This document shows, piece by piece, positions 39,798 through 50,500 of a stretch of 64,000 nt of DNA. Every line of letters starts with the position of its first letter. Position 1 is the first letter of the stretch. Source of the stretch: Paragonimus westermani. Its lineage: Eukaryota; Platyhelminthes; Trematoda; Plagiorchiida; Troglotrematidae. The notes below the pieces were generated by a model. It was not told where the DNA came from. It did not search any database and worked only from the letters and a program-made list of their open reading frames with translations. The stretch lies in NCBI GenBank assembly GCA_008508345.1, contig QNGE01000278.1:212674-276673 (forward strand), written 5' to 3'. Both the position numbers and the translations under genes were made by a program.

Positions 39798-40035
39798 GCG
39801 CTTGACAGGGTATTATCACTCTTTTTAGCCGCAAGTATAGGCTCAGTGCTCTCCTTCACCGTATTGTGTGCTTCGATGAACACATCGCAGTATCCGCTTA
39901 CTATCAAGGCTTGCTTAAGCAACTCCTTACTACCAAATAGATACCTCGACGAATTCACCAAAGCACACAATAAAGTGAAGAAAAGCACTGCGCCCATACT
40001 CACGGCAGTCACGCCGAGTGATGAAACAGCCTCGT
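39798..40035. repeat. Imperfect 238-bp palindrome (foldback element)
   Basis: The sequence reads similarly on both strands about a centre at 39916/39917 (ttgcttaagcaa). Matching blocks include cagtgct, ttgtgtgctt and tatcactc/catcactc. The left arm is about 39798-39916 and the right 39917-40035, with perhaps three-quarters identity by eye. Near the right tip GTCAC (40008-40012) can pair GTGAT (40018-40022) directly before GAAAC (40023-40027), as in the 3' half of the PLE hammerheads. The 5' core is too decayed to call. Both strands also give similar open frames (39668-40012 minus, 39846-40067 plus) simply because of the palindrome. Confidence 0.55.
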
Positions 40036-43000
40036 TAGAAGATACACAGAGAAGTATGCATACTTAACACGCCGGTACAGAAGCACGTCCACCAACCCCC
40101 TATCTCCGGTCGCTACAAATTTGAAAATTTTATTTGGCTGTCATTTCAGACCTTAAAAGTTGGCTCCGAACCTGATTAGTCACGATTACGATCCTTTCTG
40201 TATCTTTTCTTTCGATTCCCATTTTTATTCAGTGGCGTTCACAGAGTCGCGCTGGATCTGGCCAACTGGTGTATGGAGTGTGCGAGGTGCGGCGGGCTGA
40301 AAACCAGTTATCCGATCAGATAAAAACAACCGTCTCCACAGAACCTATTGGGTTCACTTCGAAAGCAAGCCAAATGTCTGCACTAAGGCAGAATGACCAA
40401 TACTGGCTTTTTAGTCCACTCTTCTCTACTCATCAGACCCTGAGTATGCATGTGGAACTGAAGTTCCAAATACAAAAGTGTTCTTCGGATGCTTCTCCTG
40501 GAAAATCTAACCAATGTCTGCAGCATTTCAGTTTAATGATTCGCCAGTCACACCACCCTATCTCATCGTATCAGCTCGAAGTAAGTGCAAAAATTCACTT
40601 ATCCGGAAAACAGTGCTTTGTACTTGGTAATTTGGAAATTACCCGATTAGAAATAACCTAGTCTTCGGTTGAGTTCGATTCAACAACACAACGGTATATC
40701 CAGAGGCAGCAAGTGCCGCACTAGCTGAGTAACGGAGTCATTCCAGTAGCTGACTTACCCACTCAACCCATTGTCTCATAGAATACAATAAAACATTCAG
40801 GAGACTGACTGCCTAAACAGGATTTATCAACCAGCCATCCTAGAATCTATCAACGCCAATGTTAAGAAAGGAAATTTTGTTGTTGATAATTAGACTGAGC
40901 TTACGATGAGACGTGCTGTTCCTGTCGTTGGTTGGAATCTACCCGAAGTCCAAACTTTTTGCACTCAGTTCTCTTTTAACTTGTTATTTACCTTATGGTA
41001 CTTGCTTATACTATCCTAAAATTATACGGTGCTCCATATAGTTGATGTTCACCGCGCGCACCTCACGGTTTAATGAATAACTTCTACTCGTATCTGACAA
41101 ATCTACGGCAGCAGTAGCTATCGCCTTTTTCAGAAAAATAAGGGTTTGCCGTTAGCATAACTAAGCAAAAAGTCATTTGAGAAGAACTGATGATAAACAA
41201 GCGTATCCAGCCGGTGAAGCCAAAGATAATTGAGCCACAAAAAAGTCAACACATAAAATTAGGAAACATAAAACTTTATGTCATTCACAAATTTGACGAC
41301 ATTTTTCAACCTCCGGTACGTTCATTCATAAGTAATTCTAGGTTAGTATTTGTCGATGTTTGTCAAAAATACACAAGTGGTTCCTCGGGACAGGTGCGTG
41401 GCTCTCTTCCACTTGTTTGCAGAGTGGCTGTATATATCACCAACCTATCCCTTATCAGGTATGCTTCATTTCCTGTGTTGGGCGCAGGTTAACGATTGCA
41501 CCTCAACATCACTTATGGTGCGCGCACGAAATCGCAAAGCCCATAGTGAACACGCTTTTTATTCTTGATGTATACCCGCCTACATATGCGCACTCACGGA
41601 AGGCTCTGATCACTTACTGACTACCCCTTTGTCGCATTCATTTTATTGTTAAATGCCGATTAGCCCAAGGTGGATGCGACTACCCCGTAAGCTGTGAGCG
41701 GATTGAATAATTCCTATTCTCCTGACAGATTCGACCCTCGTTTCTCTCCCATTAGTTGTTAGTTAACCTAAACGTGACAGAATCAGCATAGCAAACAGGT
41801 ATTAGGCATTTGATCACAAGCACTAATAAATGATGAAGAGAAATGCAGTTAATTTCTGGACGTTGATCACCCACGTCGAAAAACAGCTGGGTAAATTAGG
41901 TCGACAGTTGTCCGTCCTAACTGCATGGGCACTGTCTGGCTGAGCGATAAGCACGTTAGTGCACCCAATTTGCAACTACATATTCGTCAGGATTTGATGT
42001 GCTTACAGTTAATGAGGGTGAACACACCGAACCGAAACGATGTGAGTGCATAACGGTGGAAATATGCCCACATATAGTCAAGTTGGTAGGTCAGCATATT
42101 CGATTTGAAGCAAACTGCATTCAGCTCACCTTACGATAAGCAAGGTCAAAGAATGACGTCTTAGGAGTTAACAGTAGTCTATTGCAATTAACGCGTTTGG
42201 CCACTAGAGACGAGAAAAACTGTTTAGATACCTCAGCATGCCAGCAAACCAACAACACTTGCCTCATAATGTAAACAATCGTTCACAGGTAATTCGCAGT
42301 ATACCCACTAGAGTAAATACGGAAGTAACGTATTAGGACGTAGACGTATTTCAAGACTGGCCATTCGGTTTAAAGGTCACCTCCTCTAAGACCATTCTCA
42401 TAGTTTATAGACGTTTGCTGTTTCTTCTATGTTACCTGCTGTATCAAATGGACAGTAATGATTAGTTGCAGGAGTAATTAAGTTGTCGTTATGCTGATGT
42501 TCACCTTAGTAAAGTCCGATTTGTGTAATAGAATCAACATATTGCTTTACTCAAATGATACTAAAAATACTGTGACACTAACAAAATGTTGTCCGCTAAA
42601 ATCGGTTGAACTTCTCCTTAATTTCATCCTGAGTTACGTAAGTAATGAATGCACGTTGGCCTATGAAATGAAGGTTTGAATTCATGCAACGTGTAGATCC
42701 CACTATCCAGTCTATGCAGGACGACTCAACATTAGCTGAATAACGCTTGCTTACATATATTAATCCTGACAGTTTGGTTTTCTATTTCGACTTATAAGAA
42801 CTGGGGTTTCTCCTTGAAATGTTCCATTATGTTTGTGTGAACAAAAACTGTCCCCTAATCTTCTAGCAACTCGTGGCATTGTCAAGAAACAGATGGTTGT
42901 TTCATTCAAAACAGCCTGCTCCATCGCAGACAACGACCAACCAGTCTCTGAAGAATTGCAAGATGATCTTCTACTTATCGGTCCTACCTTCTGATATTTT

Positions 43001-44582
43001 AAGCGAAACTAGGTCACAAGAGTGCGATGGTAACCTCCTGACGATAGTATATTTGTGATCGAGCTACGGGGTTACTGGTAGTCGCTCTATGTGGAGGTGT
43101 TATAACCGAATGACTATCCGTGAATCTGTAATTTTCTACGAGAGAATTGGCATTCCACGGGACCGGTTTCATTCAAATATTGACGTCTTACCCCTTTGAA
43201 ATTTAACACTTGATGTTGAACTTTTTTTCATTCATGAGTTTACGCGTCAATTTATGTACTGCCATAAATTGTGCTGTCAACTGTTCAGTCCATCGGTATT
43301 CTCGGTGAACAGCACCAACACAATTAACAATTATCTACTCTCCTCCGATGGGCTGGCTCGCAGGAGACATTTCTTTTCCGACCGGTCCTTGAATCGTTCA
43401 AACCATTTGCCTACCAAAGCTATTGTATGGCTCATTACCATGTGTCTAATTGCATAACATGTACTACTAGCAGAGCTGTTGAAATGGCCTATCCTAACAG
43501 CTTTCAATTCATCAGAGTCTGACTAATTTTGAGCCGACTCTTACAGTGATATGCAGAAGTTTTCGTCTTGCGATTATTGTATGCGAATGCTTGGATAAGA
43601 TCACGTGAAGATGATACAGTCCAACACAAACATCAGCACGTGGAATTCGAACAAGAGCATGTCCGAGCCAGAGCGTTTACGACTGTGTTAATAGCCAAAA
43701 TATAACCAAAATATTCAAGTTATTCTAATGGCATAGGTAAATTAATACCAGTGGAAGTTATTCACATGAAAGCAACAAGCGTTTGTAGTTTGCACTAGGT
43801 GATTTTTCGAAGAATCTCACACACCATAGTTCCACTACCAGTTCTAAGAAATTTAGAGTCTGAATGTTTATCTTTTTGACGCGCAGTTATCGCTATCCCG
43901 ATTGACATCAATATGTCGGTTAATGACTACTAGTTTTCATGCAATCACGTCAGACGAAAACAGACAACAAGAGTGAAACCAAATAAAAAATTATTCTTGC
44001 ATCTCACTGTTCACCACCAAATTGTTCGCAACCTGCTTAAAATCAACCGAGTTGAAATTAAGATTGGTAGAACATTTGTGAAGCAGTTCAATTAAACAAC
44101 GACAAACGCTAAGTTAGTGAAATCTAATGGCCTCCACTTACCTTAGCTCTGTGCCGTAAATACAAAGATAGAAAATTCTACTGTGATTGCCTGACATCAG
44201 ATAAACAAGCGTGGTGTGATAAACCATTCAATTTTTCGCCAACTGACTAATGAATAATACAATTTCTCCGTAGTAATTCTGATCGATTTCTCAATCCTTC
44301 CATATCTTCCTCTGTGGATAGAAGTACCCTAGTGAAAACGAGCTATCAAAAACATACTTTGACCTCATTACCATAAAGGTATGGGTGAAAAGCACACATA
44401 GCTGAATGATATGATTCGGGATAAATTCAGTCTAAGCATTCAGGTGCCCATCGGTTGAGGATAATGTGCTCCACTTTCCTAACTAATTTCAGTGTAACAT
44501 CCAAGTGAAGTTGGACTTTTTACAAAACACAATATTATTTATCATCGAGCCAATTACATTATATTTTATACCTTCATGGTTG
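40036..44582. other. No recognisable feature
   Basis: The longest frame is 130 codons (40269-40661, plus). I cannot assign it, and a frame of that length can arise by chance in this much DNA. Nothing else supported. Confidence 0.4.
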
Positions 44583-44972
44583 TCAAGCGAGAGAAAAAAT
44601 ATCAAAAGGTTGTGAATTGGACGACAATTGGGTGACAAAATTGACCTCCGGAGTTGTCAAGTGGGTGATGGGGAGCCATGGTAACCATAGAGCCTGAACA
44701 AATTTCCTATGAGCGCACAACTGTGGATTGCGCAACCGCATTCCGATCGCTTCCGCGGTGGCCAGAGTACGAAATTTGACTCCTCTAGATTGACAACTGG
44801 GCAGGCGGTAAATGGGCTGGAAAGCCACTTTAGGGGAGATTCTGTGCCCTGTGTCTACAAGGGGCGCCAGAATTGCACTCGAAATGGACTTCACCTCGCC
44901 CTTAGTCAGAAAGGCGCCTGGTTGTGCGAACGACGTAACTTGCTTAACAGCAGCATGTGAAGGAGTAAACAC
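44583..44972 (-). pseudogene. PLE-d GIY-YIG endonuclease remnant
   Basis: In the RT frame the entry CC is followed by a stop and then ASYVVRTTRRLSD, so YIGRT has become YVVRT and the reading frame is closed at the active site. A second stop follows within 15 codons. In another frame residues 31-49 (SSAILAPLVDTGHRISPKV) match the conserved SSAIxxHLxDTGHRIDP block, and the frame stays open to the end (129 codons), including PQLCAHRKFVQALWLPW, the typical PLE finish. So the nuclease has at least one frameshift, one nonsense codon and a lost glycine. Clearly dead. Confidence 0.7.
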
Positions 44973-46230
44973 AAAATGAAGTCACACATTTAGGCAACGT
45001 ATCTTTGAGTTGTACGTCGATCACCGCGTTTGATCCGAACGTGATTCGCAGTTGTGCCGCATTGTAGGTCTTTTCATTCACATTCCGTATTCTACGAGTC
45101 ACTAATTCGGCCAAGGCCTCGCCTTTGTAGTCTAGCGTCATATAAACCAACTTCTTTTCCGCAGGTAGGAGCCTAACTTTTGGTTCTGTCATTTTCATAT
45201 GTTTGTCCACGAATTTTACAGGATAGGCGTTTTCCGCGGATATCCGCCGTAAAAAATCCATTTCTGTTCCAATCATGTCATCAGCACATATCCTCATAGC
45301 TCTGTGTGTTAAACTATGAACGAGGTTTCTCTTCTGTCTGAGCGGTACGTAACTGAAAAAGTGAGTATACTGGCCGTTCCAAGTCCTCTTCCTGTGAATA
45401 CCCCTCTGAAGTGAACCATCTGTACGACGATTCAGTGCCACATCCAGAAAGGATATTTGTCTATCTTTCTCGGCCTCAAGTGTAAAGTTGAGATTAGGAT
45501 GTGCCTTGTTCGCCTCCGCGAATAGGCAGTTTAGATCCATAGTTTCGTCAACCACACAGATGATGTCGTCCATGTACCTTTTGTAGAGAGCGCTATTGTC
45601 AATAATCCCACGTAGCGTAGTTCTTTCTAACATTGCCATGAAGATATCTGCTAACAGTGGGCCTAACGGTGACCCCATCGCAACGCCGTCCTTCTGACGG
45701 TATCTTTTTCCATCAATCTGAAACTGTACATTCTGCGTGCAAGTTAATATCAGCTGCTTGAGCGCGTCTTCGGGTAAACCCACATTTAAACCTTCTGAAC
45801 GAATATAACCGCAGAGATAGTCAACGGTTTCTACAAGTGGTACATTCGTGAACAAAGAGCATACATCGAGGGAAAAAATCTTCTTGTTTTCCACATTCAG
45901 CGAACGGATGGAATCAACGAACTCAAACGTGTCTTTTAGCGAATGCACTGCAATGTCCTTCCGAACGGGTTCTAGCAACTCTGTTAGCCACTGTGCCATC
46001 GAATGATATGGAGAATTACACATATCAAGAATCGGGCGTAATGGCCATCCTTCCTTGTGAACCTTCGGTAAACCATACAGTCTGGGTATTATGGTTCCAG
46101 TTGGTCGAATTCATTCGAACGTCGCCGAGTCTATCAAACCCTGTTGTTTGAGCTTTCTGACAATTCTAGAGATGCTTTTCTCGATCGCATCAGTCCTATC
46201 TTCATCGTTTAACGGGTTGCTGAATTTAGA
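44944..46230 (-). pseudogene. PLE-d reverse transcriptase palm and thumb
   Basis: The open part (46023-44944, 359 codons) has motif A at residues 50-62 (FSLDVCSLFTNVP, catalytic D53), motif B at 112-123 (DGVAMGSPLGPL) and motif C at 150-153 (YMDD). The PLE thumb follows, with HFFSYVPLRQKRN and KLVYMTLDYKGEA. Just upstream and in the same frame, YGLPKVHKEGWPLRPILD is present but cut off by a TGA at 46111-46113, where relatives have a sense codon. All RT catalytic residues are intact. The frame ends with SFTCCC at a TAA that sits within the endonuclease. In life this enzyme would copy PLE RNA at a nicked target. Confidence 0.85.
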
Positions 46231-46263
46231 CTAGTCACTCAAAATGTTGGTCATTTTCTGCAG

Positions 46264-46407
46264 GTAAGTCGACCTGTCCATCAAAACAATTTTTGCACCT
46301 TTGTCGGGCTTCGACAATAGAATATCATTATTTCTGTAAGTCAACCTGTCCATTAAAACAATTCCTGCACCTTTGTCGGGCTTGGACAATAGAATATCAT
46401 TATTTCT
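46264..46407 (-). repeat. 72-bp tandem duplication in PLE-d
   Basis: Copies at 46264-46335 and 46336-46407 differ at about five positions. The length is 24 codons, so the frame is kept. It doubles the KPDKG motif of the RT. Confidence 0.85.
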
Positions 46408-46465
46408 TCTCAAATCATTCGGCTTTTGGAAATGCCGTCTCGTTAGAATACTGCTTAAGTGCGGC

Positions 46466-46621
46466 TTAGCGTTGAGGTACTGATAGGACGTGTTAACTAC
46501 GGTGGTTTTGAAGTGTTCTGTATTGAGCTCTGACGACGGAACTTTAGCGTTGAGGTACTGATAGGACGTGTTAACTAGGGTGGTTCTGAAGTGTTCTGTA
46601 TTCAGCTCTGACGACGGAACC
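46466..46621 (-). repeat. 78-bp tandem duplication in PLE-d
   Basis: Copies at 46466-46543 and 46544-46621 differ at about four positions. The length is 26 codons, so the frame is kept. Confidence 0.85.
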
Positions 46622-46683
46622 AGTGCTTCGACCTGACTGTATAAATTCTCAACCTGGACCTCCAAATCAAGCTTTGGCAGCAA

Positions 46684-47580
46684 AACTTAGGACTAAGTGT
46701 TAAAACCACTAGTAACGGTTTCAATAGATGCATCGTAGTAAAATTGTGGACACACCTTTCAGGATTGCTCGGGAACCCTGATACCATACTTGTAGAATCC
46801 AGGTTTCTTCTCAGTTTGTTAGACTTCACACTCGCTTGCTTCCTGACGATGTTCTGAACATATTCTTCGAGTTGAACTCGCTCTCCAGTGGTGAGTGATT
46901 CTACCGCTGTGACTCGTTGATTGAAATTTTGCACCAGCTCATCGCTCCTTGCAGAGTTTGTTTCTAGTTCAATCAGTGCGTGTCGTTTCAGCGTGCTTCC
47001 CGTAGGTTGAATGTTGACCGAGTGATAAAACCTCTAGCAACGGTTTCGATAGGCGTATTGTTGTAAAATTGTGGGCATACCTTTCAGGATTGATCGGGAA
47101 CTCCGATACCATACATGCAGTATTCAGGTTGCTTTTCAATTTTCCAGACTTCAAACTCGCTTGCTTCCTGACAATGTTTTTAACATATTCTTCGAATTGA
47201 ACCCGCTCTTCAGTGGTGAGTGATTCCACCGCTGTGACTCGTTGATTTAAATTTCGCACCAGCTCATCGATCTTTGCAGAGTTTGTTTCCCGTTCTTTCA
47301 GTGCATGTCGTTTCAGCGTGCTTTCCATAGGTTGAATGCCATTTCGCCGCATAATCCTCCAGAAGTATTTTGGATATTGTTTCGCAGTAATACATTCAAT
47401 GAGGAACCGAATATGGACTTTCGCCAGTTCAAGTTTCGTGCTGTATTTCAATTAGCCGTTCAGCTGCTTAAGCACGGTGGGGTCCTTGGATTGCTTCAAC
47501 GATTCGAATAGGCCCATGAGTTCGTTATAAGTCAAAGGTGATTTGGCGAACAGTCTGTTTTCCGGTTATTCATCATGTAT
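46684..47580 (-). pseudogene. PLE-d N-terminal region, tandemly duplicated
   Basis: The frame 47451-46969 (160 codons) reads LELAKVHIRFLIECI near its start and carries NQRVTAVESLTTEERVQFEE followed by a basic stretch, FPINPERYAHNFT, then LSKPLLEVLSLG. The last is the block that precedes GPKFC in PLE proteins. A second version of the same segment (46934-46602) repeats NQRVTAVESLTTGERVQLEE through KPLLVVLTLSPKFC. Further upstream, in phase, are NELMGLFESLKQSKDP and a TAA. The NESLTT region looks helical and may be a coiled coil (inference). The role of the PLE N-terminus is poorly known. Confidence 0.6.
46690..47339 (-). repeat. About 325-bp tandem duplication in PLE-d
   Basis: Segment 46690-47013 matches 47014-47339 with a constant offset of 325 at both ends (gttgaatg at 47006 and 47331; agtg-taaaacc at 46696 and 47021). 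It is more diverged than the two short duplications. 325 is not a multiple of three, which explains the break between the two N-terminal frames. Confidence 0.85.
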
Positions 47581-50500
47581 ACATAACATTTCATACCATC
47601 ATATCATATGTTTATCACATGCCATGATTTACGAACGGTTCAACTCTGGTATGCATCCGGACCGAATGAATAATCGCCGGTTTGTACAGATGATCATCAC
47701 CGGGAGGTGATAAGCTACCCGCTAAATTTTAGAGGTCGACAAACGTGTCAGGGAATCAACAAAGATATTCACATTATCACTAGTGCTGTTGACACAAGAA
47801 AATCGCCCGCGTAACTACACTTTACTTATTCCGAAATTGATGCAAAGAATAGGTATTTCGAACAGCGTTTGAAAATCCTTAGTTTTACCTCGTTTGAAGA
47901 GAATAAGTAACTAATTCATAAATAGATCGCATTCTCCTGCTTTCCGGAAGTTCAAGCGAGTAAAATCACCGGCTGCACATGATTGAGACCACATATTACA
48001 CAGGAGCTAAAAATATTTTCACGGACAGACAATGAATGAGGGATCTCTAGAAGTGTACTTTATTTCACTTTGGACGAACCTAAGGGACGAGTGCTCACCT
48101 GCGATGAGTTTGCTGAGTAAAGTGTATACCAAGTTGGTGACTGCATTTGGATAGCTTGTTAGAAATTTCGAGGAGCAGTGAATTTGAAAACAAATGACCC
48201 TTTGAATAATAAACTAATTTTGTCGCTCGAAAAATGCAGCCTTACATTTTCCACAGATCACCAGCCCCCTCTTTAAAAATAACAAAGCGCTGAAAAAAAT
48301 GAATTGCATATATTCTTAGATCGAACGCCGCATGGTAATGTCTAAGTTTCATTAGTCTTTGACGCAGTGCTGTTACCATGTTATCTTCAGTATGCCCTGA
48401 CGGCATAATGCCGAGTTCGTTTCCCTGACAAATATTGAATAACAAAATGACTTAGAGAACAGGAACATTAGTCACCAGTTTTCTTATCAACGCTGGTCAG
48501 TTCAAATGGGGAGGTTCCTTACTAACGTCTGCGTTTTGCTAACTGATTACTGGTCATGACTAAGCTGAGTCGGATTCAGAGGCTTACTTGAGAGCGAAGC
48601 TGTAATGGAGGACAGGTATACAGACTAGACTGATGTCAGTTAGACAGCTTGGAACACCCCAAGGTTAAGCGCGTACTCCTAGAAGTTGACAGTTGAAAAT
48701 ACAACCGACTTCTTCCACGGTCTAAGATGGTACTTCTATCTGCGGCCGGACAGACGCTCCACAAATTTTGGCATCTTTCAGCATTTGTAAAATGCCATTT
48801 TTGAAAACGATTTGATTTATTTGAAAATGTTAATTAACGTAAATCCAACTCCTGTATTCTGAAATTCTCCGAACAATCGATCGTCCTTCTCACAATATAA
48901 CTACTAAAAGCCGAGTTGTCTCCTTGCCACAAACGATCAGAACGATGTGAATCTGTGTTTTATCAACGGTCAGAGGACGCACATCCCTAATTATGCAAAC
49001 AATGCGTGTTGTAGTATTAACTCGATAGTGATTGGATAATGATCCCACTGATAGTTTCACCTCCTGCTTGCAAACGTTTTTTCTTTGTTTTCCGTCATTT
49101 TACTAAAGTCAATATGTTTCGAATGTTCTGTATGTACATTCAAGAAATCTGTTCCTCAGATGGTTGGTGCATAAGTCCAGTACGAAACTGAAAAGATCTT
49201 ATACAGCACTGAACGCTGGCATACACAGAAACAGACGCTACCATTCAGCTCTCAGGCGTGGGTGTTGCGTTTGCCATTAAAAACAATAGAAGCCGTATGT
49301 ATGATGTGATAGATATATAAACTTGATTAAGCGGAACTACCTTTGCAAACTTGGAAAAGCACTTCCTTGTATTTATCTCTCATTTTAATGATACTATATA
49401 CCCACATTACGCCGTGCAAATTATCTTAAAACCGCAGTTGCCTTGGCTAAAGAGTAAGGGATTAAACCCCAAAAACCGAGTTGTACAGCCATTCCACCAT
49501 ATATAGGTGAGTCTGTCAATTTAGTGTGGAAGCCGGTCTTTTGTGAGCATTACTTTCGACATTTTCTCCTCTGTGCATACCGTTGGCGCATTCGATACTA
49601 ACCGTCTCAACACAGCTGTCATAAACGAGTTCTCTGGTATTCAAATGTGTGAGGAACATGTATCTAACCTAAATTTAGGCTAGCTAGTAACGTGCTGCAA
49701 TCTGCCGCACACTGTAATCATATTGCAAGAAATACTATTGAACGATTAGCAGTGTAACGCAAACTCACCTAAAGATGATAAACAAGATTCTGGTTGCAGG
49801 TACCTCGTTCCCTGCCAAACTCCGCAACCACAGAGACAAGATATATGGATAGTTACGTAAAGTTCAAACCTCTTAGAGTTATCATTTGTGCTGAATTAAA
49901 GAAAGCATCAAGTTTATCCTTCTTACTCAAAATCACCATTCAGCAGATAACATGAGGATTTTGGACTAAAATCTCCCTTTGAACTGGAACGCCCTCGTGA
50001 TATCACTTAATCCGTGGATAATGTCTGACGTCACAGATGCTGGAGGCTACTGGAAGAATGTTCAACTAGCTAGCATTATTGCAAAACCATGATATTCTGC
50101 CACTCAGGTTGGTAAATTTAATCATACTCCCCATCAAAATGCTTGTGATAACAAGAACACAGTTGCAAATTAATGTGGAGCGATGTAACGTATCAAAAGT
50201 AGAGCGGGTGCTTCGATTGAGTTTATTCGATTACTCAGTTTTTGTTGTTATCCACGTTAAATCACTGACACCCCTCACTATGCTTAGGAGGCAGCATATT
50301 TGAACGCTAATCCTTCAAAAAGCTAACTGTTTTCGTCTAGTTCAAAATTAGCAGATAAGTATTGAATATTGGCTAGTCAATCAGTAGTAGTGGCTGGTAG
50401 CTAGGCGAATACGCTGATCCATTTAGTACTACTCCAAATCAAAAACCCGATGAATGACACCACTGAGTCTTCAAAACCAGTCTCCATATAGTCTGTCGTC

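Larger units (their letters stand above)
46231..46683 (-). pseudogene. PLE-d RT fingers with duplicated blocks
   Basis: In phase with the RT frame. It begins with LDLEVQVENLYSQVEAL, then a 26-residue block starting PSSELNTEHF that occurs twice, then LSSILTRRHFQKPNDL, then a 24-residue block RNNDILLSKPDKGAGIVLMD that also occurs twice. KPDKGxGIVLMD is the conserved PLE motif ahead of the palm and is normally single. The frame ends MTNILSD at a TAG (46231-46233). Past it the sequence continues in the same frame with NPLNDEDRTDAIEK, as PLEs do. A frameshift separates it from the upstream SLGPKFC-like block. Confidence 0.7.
44583..47580 (-). mobile_element. PLE-d: near full-length but broken Penelope-like element
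   Basis: On the minus strand, from right to left: an N-terminal domain (about 47560-46690), the RT fingers (46683-46231), palm and thumb (46230-44947) and a GIY-YIG remnant (to 44583). Only here is the whole PLE protein order visible. It carries three separate tandem duplications in its 5' half, in-frame stops at 46231-46233 (TAG) and 46111-46113 (TGA), and a stop inside the nuclease motif. No hammerhead or terminal repeat was found at either end, so the limits are those of the coding similarity. Confidence 0.8.

Noticed and set aside
39668..40067. Two opposed open frames with similar peptides suggesting paired genes
   Set aside because: The similarity is a direct consequence of the underlying DNA palindrome.
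40269..40661. 130-codon open frame as a possible gene
   Set aside because: Length is plausible by chance in 64 kb and no domain, splice or promoter context supports it.
49060..49085. Isolated aacgtttgcaagca identical to the PLE-b flank
   Set aside because: About 14 bases with no core motifs or PLE coding sequence nearby, so too short to call an insertion.
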